Assembly: GCA_009767595.1 (NCBI GenBank) | Contig: VSDK01001140.1 | Location: forward strand, 56,068 to 120,067 | Reading direction: 5' to 3' | Length of the DNA stretch: 64,000 nt | Source: Symbiodinium kawagutii | Taxonomy: Eukaryota; Sar; Dinophyceae; Suessiales; Symbiodiniaceae | Part shown: positions 21,060 through 31,778 of the stretch, in pieces | Layout: each line of letters opens with the position of its first letter | Position numbering within the stretch: the stretch's first letter is position 1 | Notes under the pieces: generated by a model | What the model saw: the letters and a program-made list of their open reading frames with translations, nothing else | Told to the model about the DNA's origin: nothing | Database searches by the model: none | Translations under genes and position numbers: made by a program

Positions 21060-21422
21060 TGATTGCTGATTGATGATACTGATGATACTATGAAATTTTA
21101 CTGTTACTGCCACTGCTGTTACTGTTACTGATACTGACACTGACACTGATACTGATACTGATACTACTAAGACTAATAATACTAATACTAATACTAATAC
21201 TGTTACTAATACTAATACTGATGATACTGGATACTGATACCACTGATACCACTGATACAGATACTACGTGCATGGCTTACATGGCCATCAGATGCAGCTG
21301 CAGATGATTTGTTTCGTCCTGCGGTTTGCTCCTGCATTTTTCCAGAACAAAGTAGCAGAGACAACGCCAAAACAGACTGACTTGAGCCCTTCAGATAGCA
21401 GCAGCATCAGCATCGGCGGCAG

Positions 21423-21911
21423 ATGTTGACGTCAATGGCGCGTCCTCGCTGTGCTGTTGCCCATTCAACCACGGCTCCGCACACGGTTGCAACTATGCAG
21501 TCTCCGCAAGCCAGTGATTCTGATGTGAGCAGCAAGAAGATAATACATCATCCCTGGCCCTTGCAGATCAATGTGTCCAAGGACATTGTCAAAGTCAGAA
21601 TTGTAGGCGCTGGTGTGAAACGAACGCTAGGCTCTGAGTCTGCAAAGCAGACACAGCAGGCATTCCCAGAGAATCATCAGAATCAGAATCATTATCATCA
21701 TCAGCAGCAGAAGACCAAGACCAAGCCGACCAAGCCCATGGTTTTGACACTGGGATCCAATGAGCCAAAGCAGAAGCGTCAAAAGTGTACAGCGCGCACC
21801 CCGAGTCTCATGCAACTTGCATCCATCAATCTAGCCCCGCAGAATGCGCCTGCCGTGAGCCATCTATCCAAGCGACAAATAGTGCATGGATGGTGGAGAC
21901 CTCACCCATGA
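21423..21911 (+). CDS. Coding region, two or more exons, unknown protein
   Basis: An open frame whose best part begins after CCTTGCAG near 21568 and reads INVSKDIVKVRIVGAG, then Gln/His/Lys-rich sequence and MVLTLGSNEPKQKRQK. The first 140 bases look like a different frame (DVDVNGASSLCCC), so an intron probably lies within. Confidence 0.45.
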   Translation: MLTSMARPRCAVAHSTTAPHTVATMQSPQASDSDVSSKKIIHHPWPLQINVSKDIVKVRIVGAGVKRTLGSESAKQTQQAFPENHQNQNHYHHQQQKTKTKPTKPMVLTLGSNEPKQKRQKCTARTPSLMQLASINLAPQNAPAVSHLSKRQIVHGWWRPHP

Positions 21912-22078
21912 CTGGTGGACCTTGACTAGTGACTAATGACTAATGACTCATGACTACTAATACTAATGACTAATGACTCATGACTCATGACTCTGGACTC
22001 TGACAATGACTCAATGACTGATGATAATTATTGATTTGATTTGAATTTGATTGATTATTGATTGACATTGTCCGCCAG

Positions 22079-22242
22079 CCAGTGAATTGTCCTCGGCCAT
22101 GCTTCACCTGAGTGTGTCCAGTCTTGAGGGTTTTTCTGGACGTGCAACCTTGACTAGGTTGGCAAGGCCAGGGCCATGGGCAATGATGGATTCTATTCTG
22201 TTAATTCTGTTGATATTTGCTGAACAGTTGGAGTCGAGTTAG
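22079..22242 (+). CDS. Exon, unknown protein
   Basis: TCCGCCAG acceptor; reads ELSSAMLHLSVSSLEG, RATLTRLARPGPWAM and a hydrophobic end. The last residues before the TAG may be intron. Confidence 0.45.
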
Positions 22243-22339
22243 AGAGTCCAGTCCAGCGGTTGTTGCTTTGTGCATCCGCCAAGATGGTGGCCAGTTTGAC
22301 TGACTGACCGTCCCCTCTCATTTCTGAGTCTCTGAGCAG

Positions 22340-22410
22340 AGTCAACATTGCATGCTGCTGCATGCTTCCATGAAAAAAGAGTGTGGGGGGACACATGCGC
22401 TCACATTCGT
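22340..22410 (+). CDS. Short exon, unknown protein
   Basis: TGAGCAG acceptor; reads SQHCMLLHASMKKECG and GTHALTF. Confidence 0.35.
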
Positions 22411-22522
22411 CAGATTACAGATTACTCAAATTCATTCTTAGGCTCTTAGGGTCCAAGGTTATTCAGTCAGTCAGTCGCTCAGTCAATAAGTGAGTTAGTT
22501 CGAGCAAGTCATGAATCCACTA

Positions 22523-22640
22523 AGACTCAGACCGATGCCGATGCCTGTTCCGAGCATTTGACGCAATGCCGCTGCAGGCATTTCTTTGTTCAGATCGTTG
22601 GGGCGCAACACCACATTACACAGTTACACAGCTACACTAC
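22523..22640 (+). CDS. Cys/His-rich exon, unknown protein
   Basis: Reads TQTDADACSEHLTQCR and CRHFFVQIVGAQHH. The Cys/His clustering is suggestive of metal binding only. Confidence 0.35.
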
Positions 22641-22738
22641 ATAGATTGATTAATGATTAATTAAAAATCGTTAATTTAATTAATGAAGTATTAATGACAC
22701 GTCTACAGTAAACTGTTTACAGTCTACAGTCTATATAC

Positions 22739-22897
22739 ATGATTTCGGTACTTGAGGCGGCTGGCCACTTGTGTCTCATTCACTGTTTTCGCGCATCAAT
22801 GGTGGATGATGACGATGACGACCATGACTATGACTCTATGACTCATGACGACTCTGACTTTGACGATCCCTTGGAGGCCATTGATCATTGTCATTGA
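22739..22897 (+). CDS. Small acidic ORF, 52 residues
   Basis: ATG to TGA; reads MISVLEAAGHLCLIHC then an Asp-rich tail ending DFDDPLEAIDHCH. The end again resembles the acidic LD-IP motif. It may be a gene in its own right or a last exon. Confidence 0.45.
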   Translation: MISVLEAAGHLCLIHCFRASMVDDDDDDHDYDSMTHDDSDFDDPLEAIDHCH

Positions 22898-23380
22898 CAT
22901 GCCTGGCTGGTTCTGAGTCAGTTCTGAGTTCTGAGGGTAGTGGGCACGCATAGCCTAGCCTGAGCCGCAGTGTGTCACAGTTTCTACCCTACTCATCACT
23001 GATTGATCACTGATCACTGATCACAGACACACACACAGAGAGTCAGTCACAGACACTCACATAACTGATCACTGATATATCTTATTATTATTATGAGTCT
23101 GAGTCTGATGATTCATATATGCTTCCTGCATTTTACGTGTGTGCGCTGACAGTTGACAGGTGATCCCTATATCTGCTGCCCATCTCAAAGTAGGACAGAA
23201 TACTGCTTCATCCCTGGAGGTGCCCAGGCATTAGTTGACAGAGTTGACAGTCAACAGTCAACAGTCCAGTCCAGTCAGTCAACTCTGGATTAATATTATT
23301 GATTCGGTTATTTATTACTATTTTTGAATTATTGATTAGTGATTATTGAAATTTGAAATTATTGATTAATTAATGAGTTA

Positions 23381-23605
23381 TTGACGATTTCACTGATACT
23401 GATTGATATTGGTGCGGCATCGGCGTTGGCATTGGACAATTTTCCGCCAGGCACTTCGAAGCATGGAGCAGAAGCCCATGCAACATCAGGCAGGTCCAGT
23501 GATTTTTTTTTGCAGCGTGGAGAGTGCCTGGAAGCATTTGCTGTGACTTGCCAATACTTGCCACAAGAATCTTTTTCCAGAGCTGTTTTAGTGCAGCTCA
23601 GCTGA
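23381..23605 (+). CDS. Possible exons before coiled-coil exon
   Basis: Two candidate readings exist: a continuous frame with SALALDNFPPGTSKHG and ECLEAFAVTCQYLP, or a spliced one using ACCEPTOR-like TCCGCCAG (ALRSMEQKPMQHQAG). I cannot choose. Confidence 0.35.
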   Translation: MTISLILIDIGAASALALDNFPPGTSKHGAEAHATSGRSSDFFLQRGECLEAFAVTCQYLPQESFSRAVLVQLS

Positions 23606-23647
23606 GCAGCTCACCGATGTGTTTTTTCTGAGCTGTTATTGCTCAAG

Positions 23648-24115
23648 ATGCAGCCAGATACTGTGAGATGGCTTGATGGGCTTGATTCTGATTCTCATCA
23701 TGATCCATCACCGAGAAGGCGATGGGGAGAGAGAGTGACTTCCCAACTAGCTCCAGAGTTGACTCCGCTGGCAGTGGAACGACTTCACCAAGCCGTTGAA
23801 CCAGTACCGGATCATGAACCAGCTGAAGAATTGCGTCAACAACCTGAGGGCCCTGAGGGACATCACCAAGCAGAAGCAATTGAACCAGGTGAATCAGCAG
23901 CTCACCAAGCAGACCAAGCATATGGACCAGCTCAAGATCCAAGTCTGCAATTCAGGGACTGCCTGGCACTGATGGCAAATGAAATGCAGGGACTCATTTG
24001 GGAAATCGAAGATGAGATGAGCTTTGAGCCAGACCCATGGTTGAGACACACTGTTGAAAGGCTTCAGGGATGGCTGCGTGAAATTCAAAAAATGTCGCGC
24101 ACGCTTGAAGGATAG
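23648..24115 (+). CDS. 155-residue ORF overlapping a coiled-coil frame
   Basis: ATG to TAG. It starts MQPDTVRWLDGLDSDS. The middle is a Pro/Glu/Gln/His-rich stretch and the end is well ordered (MQGLIWEIEDEMSFEP, LRHTVERLQGWLREIQ). The middle coincides with the coiled-coil exon 23775-23972 in another frame and may be its shadow; the C-terminal part looks real by itself. Confidence 0.45.
   Translation: MQPDTVRWLDGLDSDSHHDPSPRRRWGERVTSQLAPELTPLAVERLHQAVEPVPDHEPAEELRQQPEGPEGHHQAEAIEPGESAAHQADQAYGPAQDPSLQFRDCLALMANEMQGLIWEIEDEMSFEPDPWLRHTVERLQGWLREIQKMSRTLEG
23775..23972 (+). CDS. Coiled-coil exon
   Basis: CTGGCAG acceptor, then WNDFTKPLNQYRIMNQ, LKNCVNNLRALRDITK and a Gln/Lys heptad run; TGA at 23970-23972. 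Codons are strongly RNY. Likely a structural or oligomerising helix. It overlaps the ORF at 23648 in another frame. Confidence 0.55.
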   Translation, partial: WNDFTKPLNQYRIMNQLKNCVNNLRALRDITKQKQLNQVNQQLTKQTKHMDQLKIQVCNSGTAWH

Positions 24116-24496
24116 TGCTGATCAAAACTTCACCCGATGATTCACTAATTGACAGACAGATGAGCAGCTGAGCAGCTCTTTGAACCGGACCCATGGCCCA
24201 TAGCGCTCTCTGAGATGTTGTGCAAAAGTTGTGCGAAGCAGCATGATCAAAGATCTGATCAGCAGTTGCTACACTGCCAGCTATTGTAATTCTTGATAAT
24301 TCGTGGTAATTCAACCCGCTTTTTATCAGCCCAGCAAATGCTGGCTGATCGATGATAATAGCATTGCAAATTGCAAAGCATGTGATTTGCCAAGAAGAAA
24401 ATAGATCATGATCAAGAGTTCCAGAAATTTCAAGAATCAGGGCGGTCAGGTGATTGTTATTATGGGAAATGATTTGGACACTTCATTCTTCATCAG

Positions 24497-24680
24497 CCGA
24501 TGTCAGCCACATTCGACATCATTCAACAATATTCAGCCAGGAATCCTGCGCTCCTGAACCACAGCCGCAGGCCTTGCACCTTCTTTTGTGCATCATTGTG
24601 CATCAGTCATCAGCCTGTTTCCAACCTCTTTCAGAATGTTGCAATATGGCATTGCAGTGCTGTATGTTTGAGAAGTATTA
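24497..24680 (+). CDS. Possible exon, unknown protein
   Basis: CATCAG acceptor; reads PMSATFDIIQQYSARN and VSNLFQNVAIWHC. A second long frame (EPQPQALHLLLCIIVH) competes. Confidence 0.35.
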
Positions 24681-24906
24681 GATATTTATTAAGATTATAT
24701 AATTATTATATGATTATATGATTGTATTATTATATGATTTTATATTTTTTATTTCATTAATTATGTACACTGTATACTGTGTACTGTATTGTATTTTTTT
24801 TTGTTAGTGTTATTTGTTACTATTAAACAGGTGACGGTGACTTTCCGTGTTCCATGCCATGCCATCACCAAATTGAATTCTGAATTCACACCTTGTGTGC
24901 CTCCAG

Positions 24907-24981
24907 GTGATGCCTGTGCCTGTGTCTACACCTTCGCCGATCGTTGAGCAAATTCTTTCACCCTTGGAGGCCAGGCTGTAA
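24907..24981 (+). CDS. Short terminal exon, unknown protein
   Basis: CCTCCAG acceptor; reads VMPVPVSTPSPIVEQI to a TAA. Confidence 0.45.
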   Translation: MMPVPVSTPSPIVEQILSPLEARL

Positions 24982-25168
24982 TTATTGTTTGTGCATCATG
25001 AATTATGTACATTTATTCTATACCATACTGACGTGACATGTGACATGTGTGATACTGATAATTTGTGATCTCAGTCTTTGGTGAGTGGTCTGGGCAGTCT
25101 AGAATTGCATGTGACTTATGTGACAATGTGAGTCAGTCAGTCGAGTTTAGTTTTAACGTGCTGGGCAG

Positions 25169-25234
25169 GACCGGAAACGTAAGACGGCACAGATGATCAC
25201 ACATTCTGCTTGGATCCTCAGTGTGTTCGGATAG
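25169..25234 (+). CDS. Short exon, unknown protein
   Basis: CTGGGCAG acceptor; reads DRKRKTAQMITHSAWI up to a TAG. It may be the basic linker preceding the ASCH-like exons. Confidence 0.4.
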   Translation, partial: DRKRKTAQMITHSAWILSVFG

Positions 25235-25402
25235 GCAGTGGCAGCAGGAAGTTTCATGCTTAGGATTTAGGATGCTGTCATTTCAGAATGATGAGTGAAA
25301 TATGACTAGACTAGACACTAGACTAGGCTAGACTCTAGACTCTAGACAATGATAATTATAATGATTTGATCAACAATCCTCACCATTCCCTGCGCTGCCA
25401 AG

Positions 25403-25588
25403 GCCAAGCCACATCACAGTGGCTCAGCGGCGGAAACGCGGAGGAAACTGGTCTACATGCCTCTGACCAAGGACTGGTACGATAAGATCAAATCCGGTGC
25501 AAAAACCACAGAAGTTAGAGCGTGGACTCCATTCTGGAGTTCGAGGCTTTCAGGTGCTACACATGTGATCTTTCAATTGGGTTTCTTG
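25403..25588 (+). CDS. ASCH-like protein, exon 1
   Basis: TGCCAAG acceptor. After a short basic start it reads LVYMPLTKDWYDKIKS and TTEVRAWTPFWSSRLS, then ATHVIFQLGF, with a GTATCC donor. The pattern of an aromatic-rich strand, IKSG, K-T-x-E-x-R and a later hydrophobic strand fits the ASCH domain, a PUA-like fold that usually binds RNA or nucleotides. The family call rests on motif memory without a search. Confidence 0.6.
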
Positions 25589-25624
25589 GTATCCTGAGGT
25601 CCTGAACTGATTTTCTTGTTTCAG

Positions 25625-25864
25625 GGTTGCATCGCAATATCCATTCAATTCAATTCAATCCATTCCATGGTCAATTTTGACGCCCTGGCAATCGGACACT
25701 GCATCCCAGGTTATGCATCATCGACTCGTTTGTGCCCTCGTGAGATTGTGTCCATGAAGTTACTGCCAGTCGATTTGGCAGCGTCTCATTATGACATCCC
25801 TGAGTCGCAGTTGAGTAAATTGTTTAAAGACTGTGAAACAGTAGTTGCAATCAACTTCCGTTGA
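25625..25864 (+). CDS. ASCH-like protein, last exon
   Basis: TTTCAG acceptor; reads DALAIGHCIPGYASS, EIVSMKLLPVDLAASH and LFKDCETVVAINFR to a TGA at 25862-25864. The final hydrophobic strand (VVAINF) suits the end of an ASCH domain. A stuttered ATTCA run at 25637-25660 lies within the coding frame. The intron phase with the previous exon is not exact. Confidence 0.6.
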   Translation, partial: GCIAISIQFNSIHSMVNFDALAIGHCIPGYASSTRLCPREIVSMKLLPVDLAASHYDIPESQLSKLFKDCETVVAINFR

Positions 25865-26264
25865 TTGTGAAATTCTGAAAGCCATTGACGGAGTGCGCGT
25901 TTCTTGTGTTCCTCAGCCAGACAGCATTCAGTGATTCAGCATTCAGGCCAGGCATTCTATGAGTTTTGTTGCGCCCCAAATCAGCACCACCTGACCATTA
26001 GTTTATTTTTTTAATATTCTTAATTGTAACTTAATCACTTTTTAACTTTAACTTTTAACTCTTACTCGACTCTTACTTATTAGCCGCAATCAATCATCAT
26101 ATCATATGATGAAGATGAACCACTAATAAAATAATTAATATTACTATTACCCACCATTTCCCATTCACAATGACTAATGATGATTAAATCATCAATCATC
26201 AAATCAATTATTATACAACTAGACTAGACTATACTAGACACTATACACTATACTATACAAAAAT

Positions 26265-29085
26265 TTGTTCACCTCACCAATTGATATTAACCTCCATGAT
26301 AAGTCTGAGTCAGAGTTTCCAAGACATGTCCGCTGCTTCTGTTTTGTGTATTTTGCTCGATTTTTTCAGTTGTTGATTTCTTTAGTGTTGTCCAATGTCA
26401 CCGCACTTTTCATGGTGAAAACAGGGATGTATTGTGCCTGCGCTAGATTTTTTTGTTTATTTTTTGTGGAATCTTTGATGATAACGCAATTTCCTGGCTT
26501 TTCAGGAAAACATGAAAAACAAGTTGTTTTACTATTTTCTCTTGTTTTTTGTGAATTTAGCAGAATGCAGTAAAACTTTGAAAACCCCAATTTTTAATCA
26601 ATTCCAAGAAAAACATCAAAAAACAAGGTTTTCCATGAATTGTGCTGTTTTAATTAAAAACAAGGGAAAACATGAAAACGTAAAAAAACACATGTTTTTT
26701 ACAAAATGTAATCTTTTTTGATGATTTTGATAGTGCCACATAGTGCCACATAGTGCCACAGCAGTTTTTCGAGAATTCCATGAAAACATCAAAAAACAAT
26801 ACTTTTTGCTAGATCTGGCTGTTTTTGATGATTTTTATAGCGCCACATAGTGCCACATAGTGCCACAGCAGTTTTTACAAGAATTCCATGAAAACATCAA
26901 AAAAGATGTTTTTTTACTAGATATGGCTGTTTTTGATGATTTTGATAGTGCCACATAGTGCCACATAGTGCCACAGCAGTTTTTCGAGAATTCCATGAAA
27001 ACATCAAAAAACGATACTTTTTACTAGATCTGGCTGTTTTTGATGATTTTTATAGTGCCACATAGTGCCACATAGTGCCACAGCAGTTTTTCGAGAATTC
27101 CATGAAAACATCAAAAAAGATAATTTTTGCTAGATTAGGTTGTTTTTGATGATTTTGATAGTGCCACATAGTGCCACATAGTGCCACAGCAGTTTTTCCA
27201 GAATTCCATGAAAACATCAAAAAAGATGTTTTTTTACTAGATTTGGCTGTTTTTGATGATTTTTATAGCGCCACATAGTGCCACATAGTGCCACAGCAGT
27301 TTTTCGAGAATTCCATGAAAACATCAAAAAAGATATTTTTTGCTAGATTTGGCTGTTTTTGGTGATTTTTATAGCACCACATAGTGCCACATAGTGCCAC
27401 AGCAGTTTTAGCAGGATTCCATGAAAACATCAAAAACGATAGTTTTTACTAGATTTGGCTGCTTTTGGTGATTTTTATAGCGCCACATAGTGCCACATAG
27501 TGCCACGGCAGTTTTTCCAGAATTCCATGAAAACATCAAAAAAGATGGTTTTTACTAGATTTGGCTGTTTTTGATGAATTTGATAGTGCCACATAGTGCC
27601 ACATAGTGCCACAGCAGTTTTTCCAGAATTCCATGAAAACATCAAAAAAAATACTTTTTGCTAGATTTGGCTGTTTTTGATGATTTTGATAGTGCCACAT
27701 AGTGCCACATAGTGCCACAGCAGTTTTTCGAGAATTCCATGAAAACATCAAAAAAGATGTTTTTTTCTAGATTTGGTTGTTTTTGATGATTTTGATAGTG
27801 CCACATAGTGCCACATAGTGCCACATAGTGCCACAGCAGTTTTTCGAGAATTCCATGAAAACATCAAAAACGATGGTTTTTACTAGATTTGGCTGTTTTT
27901 GATGATTTTGATAGTGCCACATAGTGCCACATAGTGCCACAGCATTTTTTCGAGAATTCCATGAAAACATCAAAAACGATACTTTTTGCTAGATTTGGCT
28001 GTTTTTGGTGATTTTTATAGCGCCACATAGTGCCACATAGTGCCACAGCAGTTTTAGCAGGATTCCATGAAAACATCAAAAAACATGGTTTTTACTAGAT
28101 TTGGCTGTTTTTGATGATTTTGATAGTGCCACATAGTGCCACATAGTGCCACAGCAGTTTTTCGAGAATTCCATGAAAACATCAAAAAAGATGTTTTTTA
28201 CTAGATTTGGCTGTTTTTGATGATTTTTATAGTGCCACATAGTGCCACATAGTGCCACAGCAGTTTTTTCGAGAATTCCATGAAAACATCAAAAAAGATG
28301 TTTTTTACTAGATATGGCTGTTTTTGATGATTTTGATAGCGCCACATAGTGCCACATAGTGCCACAGCAGTTTTTCCAGAATTCCATGAAAACATCCAAA
28401 AAGATACTTTTTACTAGATTTGGCTGTTTTTGATGATTTTTATAGTGCCACATAGTGCCACATAGTGCCACAGCAGTTTTTTCGAGAATTCCATGAAAAC
28501 ATCAAAAAAGGATACTTTTTGCTAGATCTGGCTGCTTTTGATGATTTTTATAGTGCCACATAGTGCCACATAGTGCCACAGCAGTTTTTCCAGAATTCCA
28601 TGAAAACATCAAAAAAGATACTTTTTACTAGATTTGGTTGTTTTTGATAATTTTTATAGTGCCACATAGTGCCACATAGTGCCACAGCAGTTTTTCGAGA
28701 ATTCCACGAAAACATCAAAAAAGATATTTTTTGCTAGATTTGGCTGTTTTTGGTGATTTTTATAGTGCCACATAGTGCCACATAGTGCCACAGCAGTTTT
28801 TCGAGAATTCCACGAAAACATCAAAAAAGATATTTTTTGCTAGATTTGGCTGTTTTTGGTGATTTTTATAGCGCCACATAGTGCCACATAGTGCCACAGC
28901 AGTTTTAGCAGGATTCCGCAAAAACATCAAAAAACATGGTTTTTACATTTTGCTAGATTTTGTTGTTTTTGGTGGTTTCTTGGCAAATCTTTACCAAAAC
29001 ATCAAAAAAAAACAAATTTGGTGGAATTCCAGGAACATATGGAAAAATAAGGTTTTGGCTAGGTTTGGTTGTTTTTTGATCAGAG
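26265..29085. repeat. AT-rich repeat region around satellite array
   Basis: Diverged AAAACATCAAAAAA/GATGTTTTT sequence borders the ordered array on both sides (26265-26720 and 28960-29085). The same words occur in the inverted repeats at the ends of the block. Open frames on either strand are not coding: they carry the same repeat and the period is not a multiple of three. Confidence 0.7.
26725..28960. repeat. Satellite array, ~107-bp unit, about 21 copies
   Basis: Units of about 106-108 bp repeat from end to end. Each has a T-rich GCTGTTTTTGATGATTTT, three tandem copies of ATAGTGCCAC (four in the unit near 27797-27836), CAGCAGTTTTTCGAGAATTC and CATGAAAACATCAAAAAA. Units differ by a few substitutions and short indels. 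It is a nested satellite with a repeat inside the repeat. No coding function is visible. Confidence 0.95.
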
Positions 29086-29746
29086 CCAAAATTATTGGTT
29101 GACGTTTTTTTTACTGCATCAATCATCAATTACTTAACAGTGGTGAACGGCGAGTACCAATGGTTAAACTTAATACTTTCTTTAATACTAAGTAATTTTA
29201 ACAATTTAGATAGATTGTCAAGTCAAGAGTTGATAACAATCTTGAAATCATCCCAAGTTCCAAACTCACAGGAATCGGAATGAATAATCAGCTATCAGCT
29301 ATCATTAGTCATTAGTCTTTTTTAATTTTGTTTATTAGAAACTGAAACTGATCAATTCATATGCATTCCTGTTGATCATTCCTGTAATTATTGTACAAAT
29401 ATTTTTACTTTAACAACAATGGTTCTTCTTATTGCAAAAGTGATAGTTTTTATGGCCATTAGAAATTAACATTAAATCAATACAGCAATGAATAAACACC
29501 AAGCGCGCCAAGCTCAAACCATGCACAAACAGCAGCAGACAGCAGACATGTACGGTGTATGGCAGGATGTATGGCTGACAACACAGATGATGGTCACAAT
29601 TCACTGTGCAGCCTTGATCGTAGTATACAACAACGATCCAGTACCATAGCCTCGACTCGACTCATAGCAGGAGTCAGAGTTAGAGTAATTCAGGGTAGCT
29701 TCCTGGCCAAAAACGCTTTTCTGATTTCTCATACAGTAGTATGCAG
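29086..29746. other. AT-rich spacer
   Basis: No gene supported. Short frames here have no protein-like composition. Confidence 0.4.
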
Positions 29747-29883
29747 AATGCGTGCGCAAGAAAACAAAACCTGCATTGCGACTGCATCACGTAGCAATGA
29801 CCTTCCAGGGAAAGCTTGACACATTGCTTTCAGTGCAGCCCAGTGATGTTCTTACCCGGATTGTGATTTTGGGACTAACCAGG
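29747..29883 (+). CDS. Exon, unknown protein
   Basis: ATGCAG acceptor; reads CVRKKTKPALRLHHVA, MTFQGKLDTLLSVQP and SDVLTRIVILGLT; AGG is followed by GTAACT as donor. Strong codon pattern. Confidence 0.6.
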
Positions 29884-30069
29884 GTAACTAGGGCGATGAA
29901 TCTAATCCAATTCTAATCAAATTATTTTTGAAATTCATTTTTGCAGTAGAGAGACAGGCCAGGCAATTCATATGCACAGACTGCCGCAGACTGCAACATG
30001 CATTCGAGAGTGGGAAACATGTAACATGTGGAAAGAGTTGAAAGAGTTCAATTTCATGATCCATGCCAT

Positions 30070-30225
30070 GCAATGCATTGGATTGCTCTGGGAGACCACA
30101 AGTCATTGATCATTGACATCAGCAGGGTCGCGCACAACGCAGCAGCTGGGTTTGCTCAAGAAAACCTAGATTCAAAAGGAATCTTGCAGGCCATTGCTGG
30201 ACACCTTTCTGCAACGTCCGAAACC
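30070..30225 (+). CDS. Exon, unknown protein
   Basis: Part of an open frame reading HWIALGDHKSLIIDIS, RVAHNAAAGFAQENLD and SKGILQAIAGHLSATS. Ends approximate. It probably follows 29747-29883 in one gene. Confidence 0.55.
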
Positions 30226-30396
30226 CCAGTTTCGGTTCAGTTCAGTTCAGTCGCAGTGAAGTGGCAACCGGAATTTTCAAAACATTTTCTGTTCTTATTT
30301 TGTTTGAAACCTATCGGGTACAGTCAGTAGTGATATATAATAGTCTGGTGACTGGTGTGAGAATCTGAATGCCCACAAAGTCAAGGCATTGTCCAG

Positions 30397-30470
30397 TTGC
30401 ACAAATCTGAGAAGCCTACCACGCTGCACTGCACTGCATATCATTTGTGCTCAAGAGAAAACAGTTGTTG
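30397..30470 (+). CDS. Short exon before ORF at 30496
   Basis: GTCCAG acceptor at 30396; reads LHKSEKPTTLHCTAYH and LCSREN, in frame with the ORF starting at 30496. Either it is a separate exon or the ORF extends upstream. Confidence 0.4.
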
Positions 30471-30495
30471 GCGGTTGGCGGTTGGCTGCTTCGCT

Positions 30496-31053
30496 ATGCA
30501 GCCTTCAAGACCGAAACGGGCTGGAAAGGGATGGCCTGAATGGCCGCCGCCGCTGGCCAGACTGTCACGTGAGCAGCCAAGACTTGGGCCAAGAATAGTG
30601 CCCGTGACAGAAAGTCCCTTCGCCACCTACTACACCTACGATGACAACTCTGGCGATGCTGGTGGCTTGGGTCCTGGAAATCTTGGTGGCGGTGGCGCTT
30701 CATCTTCATCGCCACATGCTGCAGCTGCAGCTGCAGTTGTGATTGTAGATGAAGGCAATGAAGGTGATGAAAAAGATGAGGGACAAAGGCAAAATCAAAG
30801 TGCTGCTGCTGCTTGTGAAGAGGATGAGTGGCTAGCAATGATATACAGACAAGGATATGACGCCATAGCTTTTCAACATCCTGAACTTGACAAGGATGAG
30901 AAGGAGAGACCTTGGACCCAGGTCATGATGGAGGAAGAAGAGAATGTCGAGCCAGTTGAGCCGGAACAAGAACCAATAGATCTGGAGAGGGGCACCCGTC
31001 CTCGAGTTCAAAAGATTTGGGGAAAGCCCTCACGCAGAATGCGAAGGCGCTGA
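30496..31053 (+). CDS. Intronless 185-residue Gly/Ser- and acid-rich protein
   Basis: ATG to TGA. Starts basic (MQPSRPKRAGKGWPEW), then a Gly/Ser/Ala low-complexity middle, an acidic helix with CEEDEWLAMIYRQGYD, a Glu-rich run and a strongly basic tail (KPSRRMRRR). The layout suggests a nuclear or nucleic-acid-associated protein. It shares the EDEWLA element with the exon at 20104 and the MQP start with the ORF at 23648. No family recognised. Confidence 0.65.
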   Translation: MQPSRPKRAGKGWPEWPPPLARLSREQPRLGPRIVPVTESPFATYYTYDDNSGDAGGLGPGNLGGGGASSSSPHAAAAAAVVIVDEGNEGDEKDEGQRQNQSAAAACEEDEWLAMIYRQGYDAIAFQHPELDKDEKERPWTQVMMEEEENVEPVEPEQEPIDLERGTRPRVQKIWGKPSRRMRRR

Positions 31054-31355
31054 GTACCGGCAAATCAAAGGAGCTGTGGTGAAGAGAAAAAGGGTTGGCT
31101 GCTCCGCTCATTGTCCTTTTTTACTGTTACTTTTACTGAATTTTTACTGTTACTTTTACTTTTCCTCACCTCCCATGTCGGCCATTCATAGTTTGCAGCG
31201 ACTGTACTTGAAGATTTTGCAGCAACAGCTTGTCTCAACATTCATAGTTTTGTGATGTGAATCTTGAATCCTGACGGTAGCTCACTCACATTGTGAATCT
31301 TGAATTCTGACCGTGGCTCAGTGGCTCAATTTGTCATCGAAGCAGGCGCCCGAGT

Positions 31356-31602
31356 GTGACACCTGGTCAGCAGCAAGATTGCCAGCGCTGCAGCGCAAGC
31401 ATGTTTCAGCGCGCCCCATGGTTTCTCCATCGCCAAGTTGAAACTACTGTTTCCACAATCCTTCGTCGCAGCAGGGCTGTGTCAGAGGATGATTGGGATC
31501 TTGTAAGTGATGATGGAGACTTGGGAGACCTTCTTGGTTCAGGGGCCGGATCGAGCACAGATCGTTTGCCTTCGACAGGTGTGGCGCCCAGACACATTGG
31601 TG
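31356..31602 (+). CDS. Exon, Ser/Asp-rich, unknown protein
   Basis: Reads VTPGQQQDCQRCSASM, FLHRQVETTVSTILRR and SEDDWDLVSDDGDLGD. The CQRC pair and acidic stretch are visible; ends uncertain. Confidence 0.5.
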
Positions 31603-31778
31603 AAGTGAATTCATTGGCTGTTTGTTTGACCAGCCTGTATACTGTATAGTCTGTATAGTATATATGTGGCCATATGTCATATGGCCCACTAGCTGCTAGG
31701 CTAAATCTCAGTTTGCTATTTCACAGACAGCATTCATTCACATGATTCATGATTCAAATTCAAATGTGAATTGTGCAG

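Noticed and set aside
21088..21273. Minus-strand Ser/Val/Ile-repeat frame
   Set aside because: It is the translated TACTGA stutter repeat with no ordered sequence.
27536..28471. Overlapping minus-strand frames encoding a repeated CGTMWHY peptide
   Set aside because: They are translations of the satellite; the ~107-bp period changes frame every unit and no continuous protein results.
26725..28960. CRISPR-like look of regularly repeated units
   Set aside because: The units are tandem and nearly identical over their full length, with no unique spacers, and the setting is eukaryotic.
30397..31053. Reading the Gly/Ser/Ala-rich ORF as a retroviral-type Gag protein
   Set aside because: It lacks a zinc knuckle, protease or reverse-transcriptase motifs, and no such genes lie nearby.
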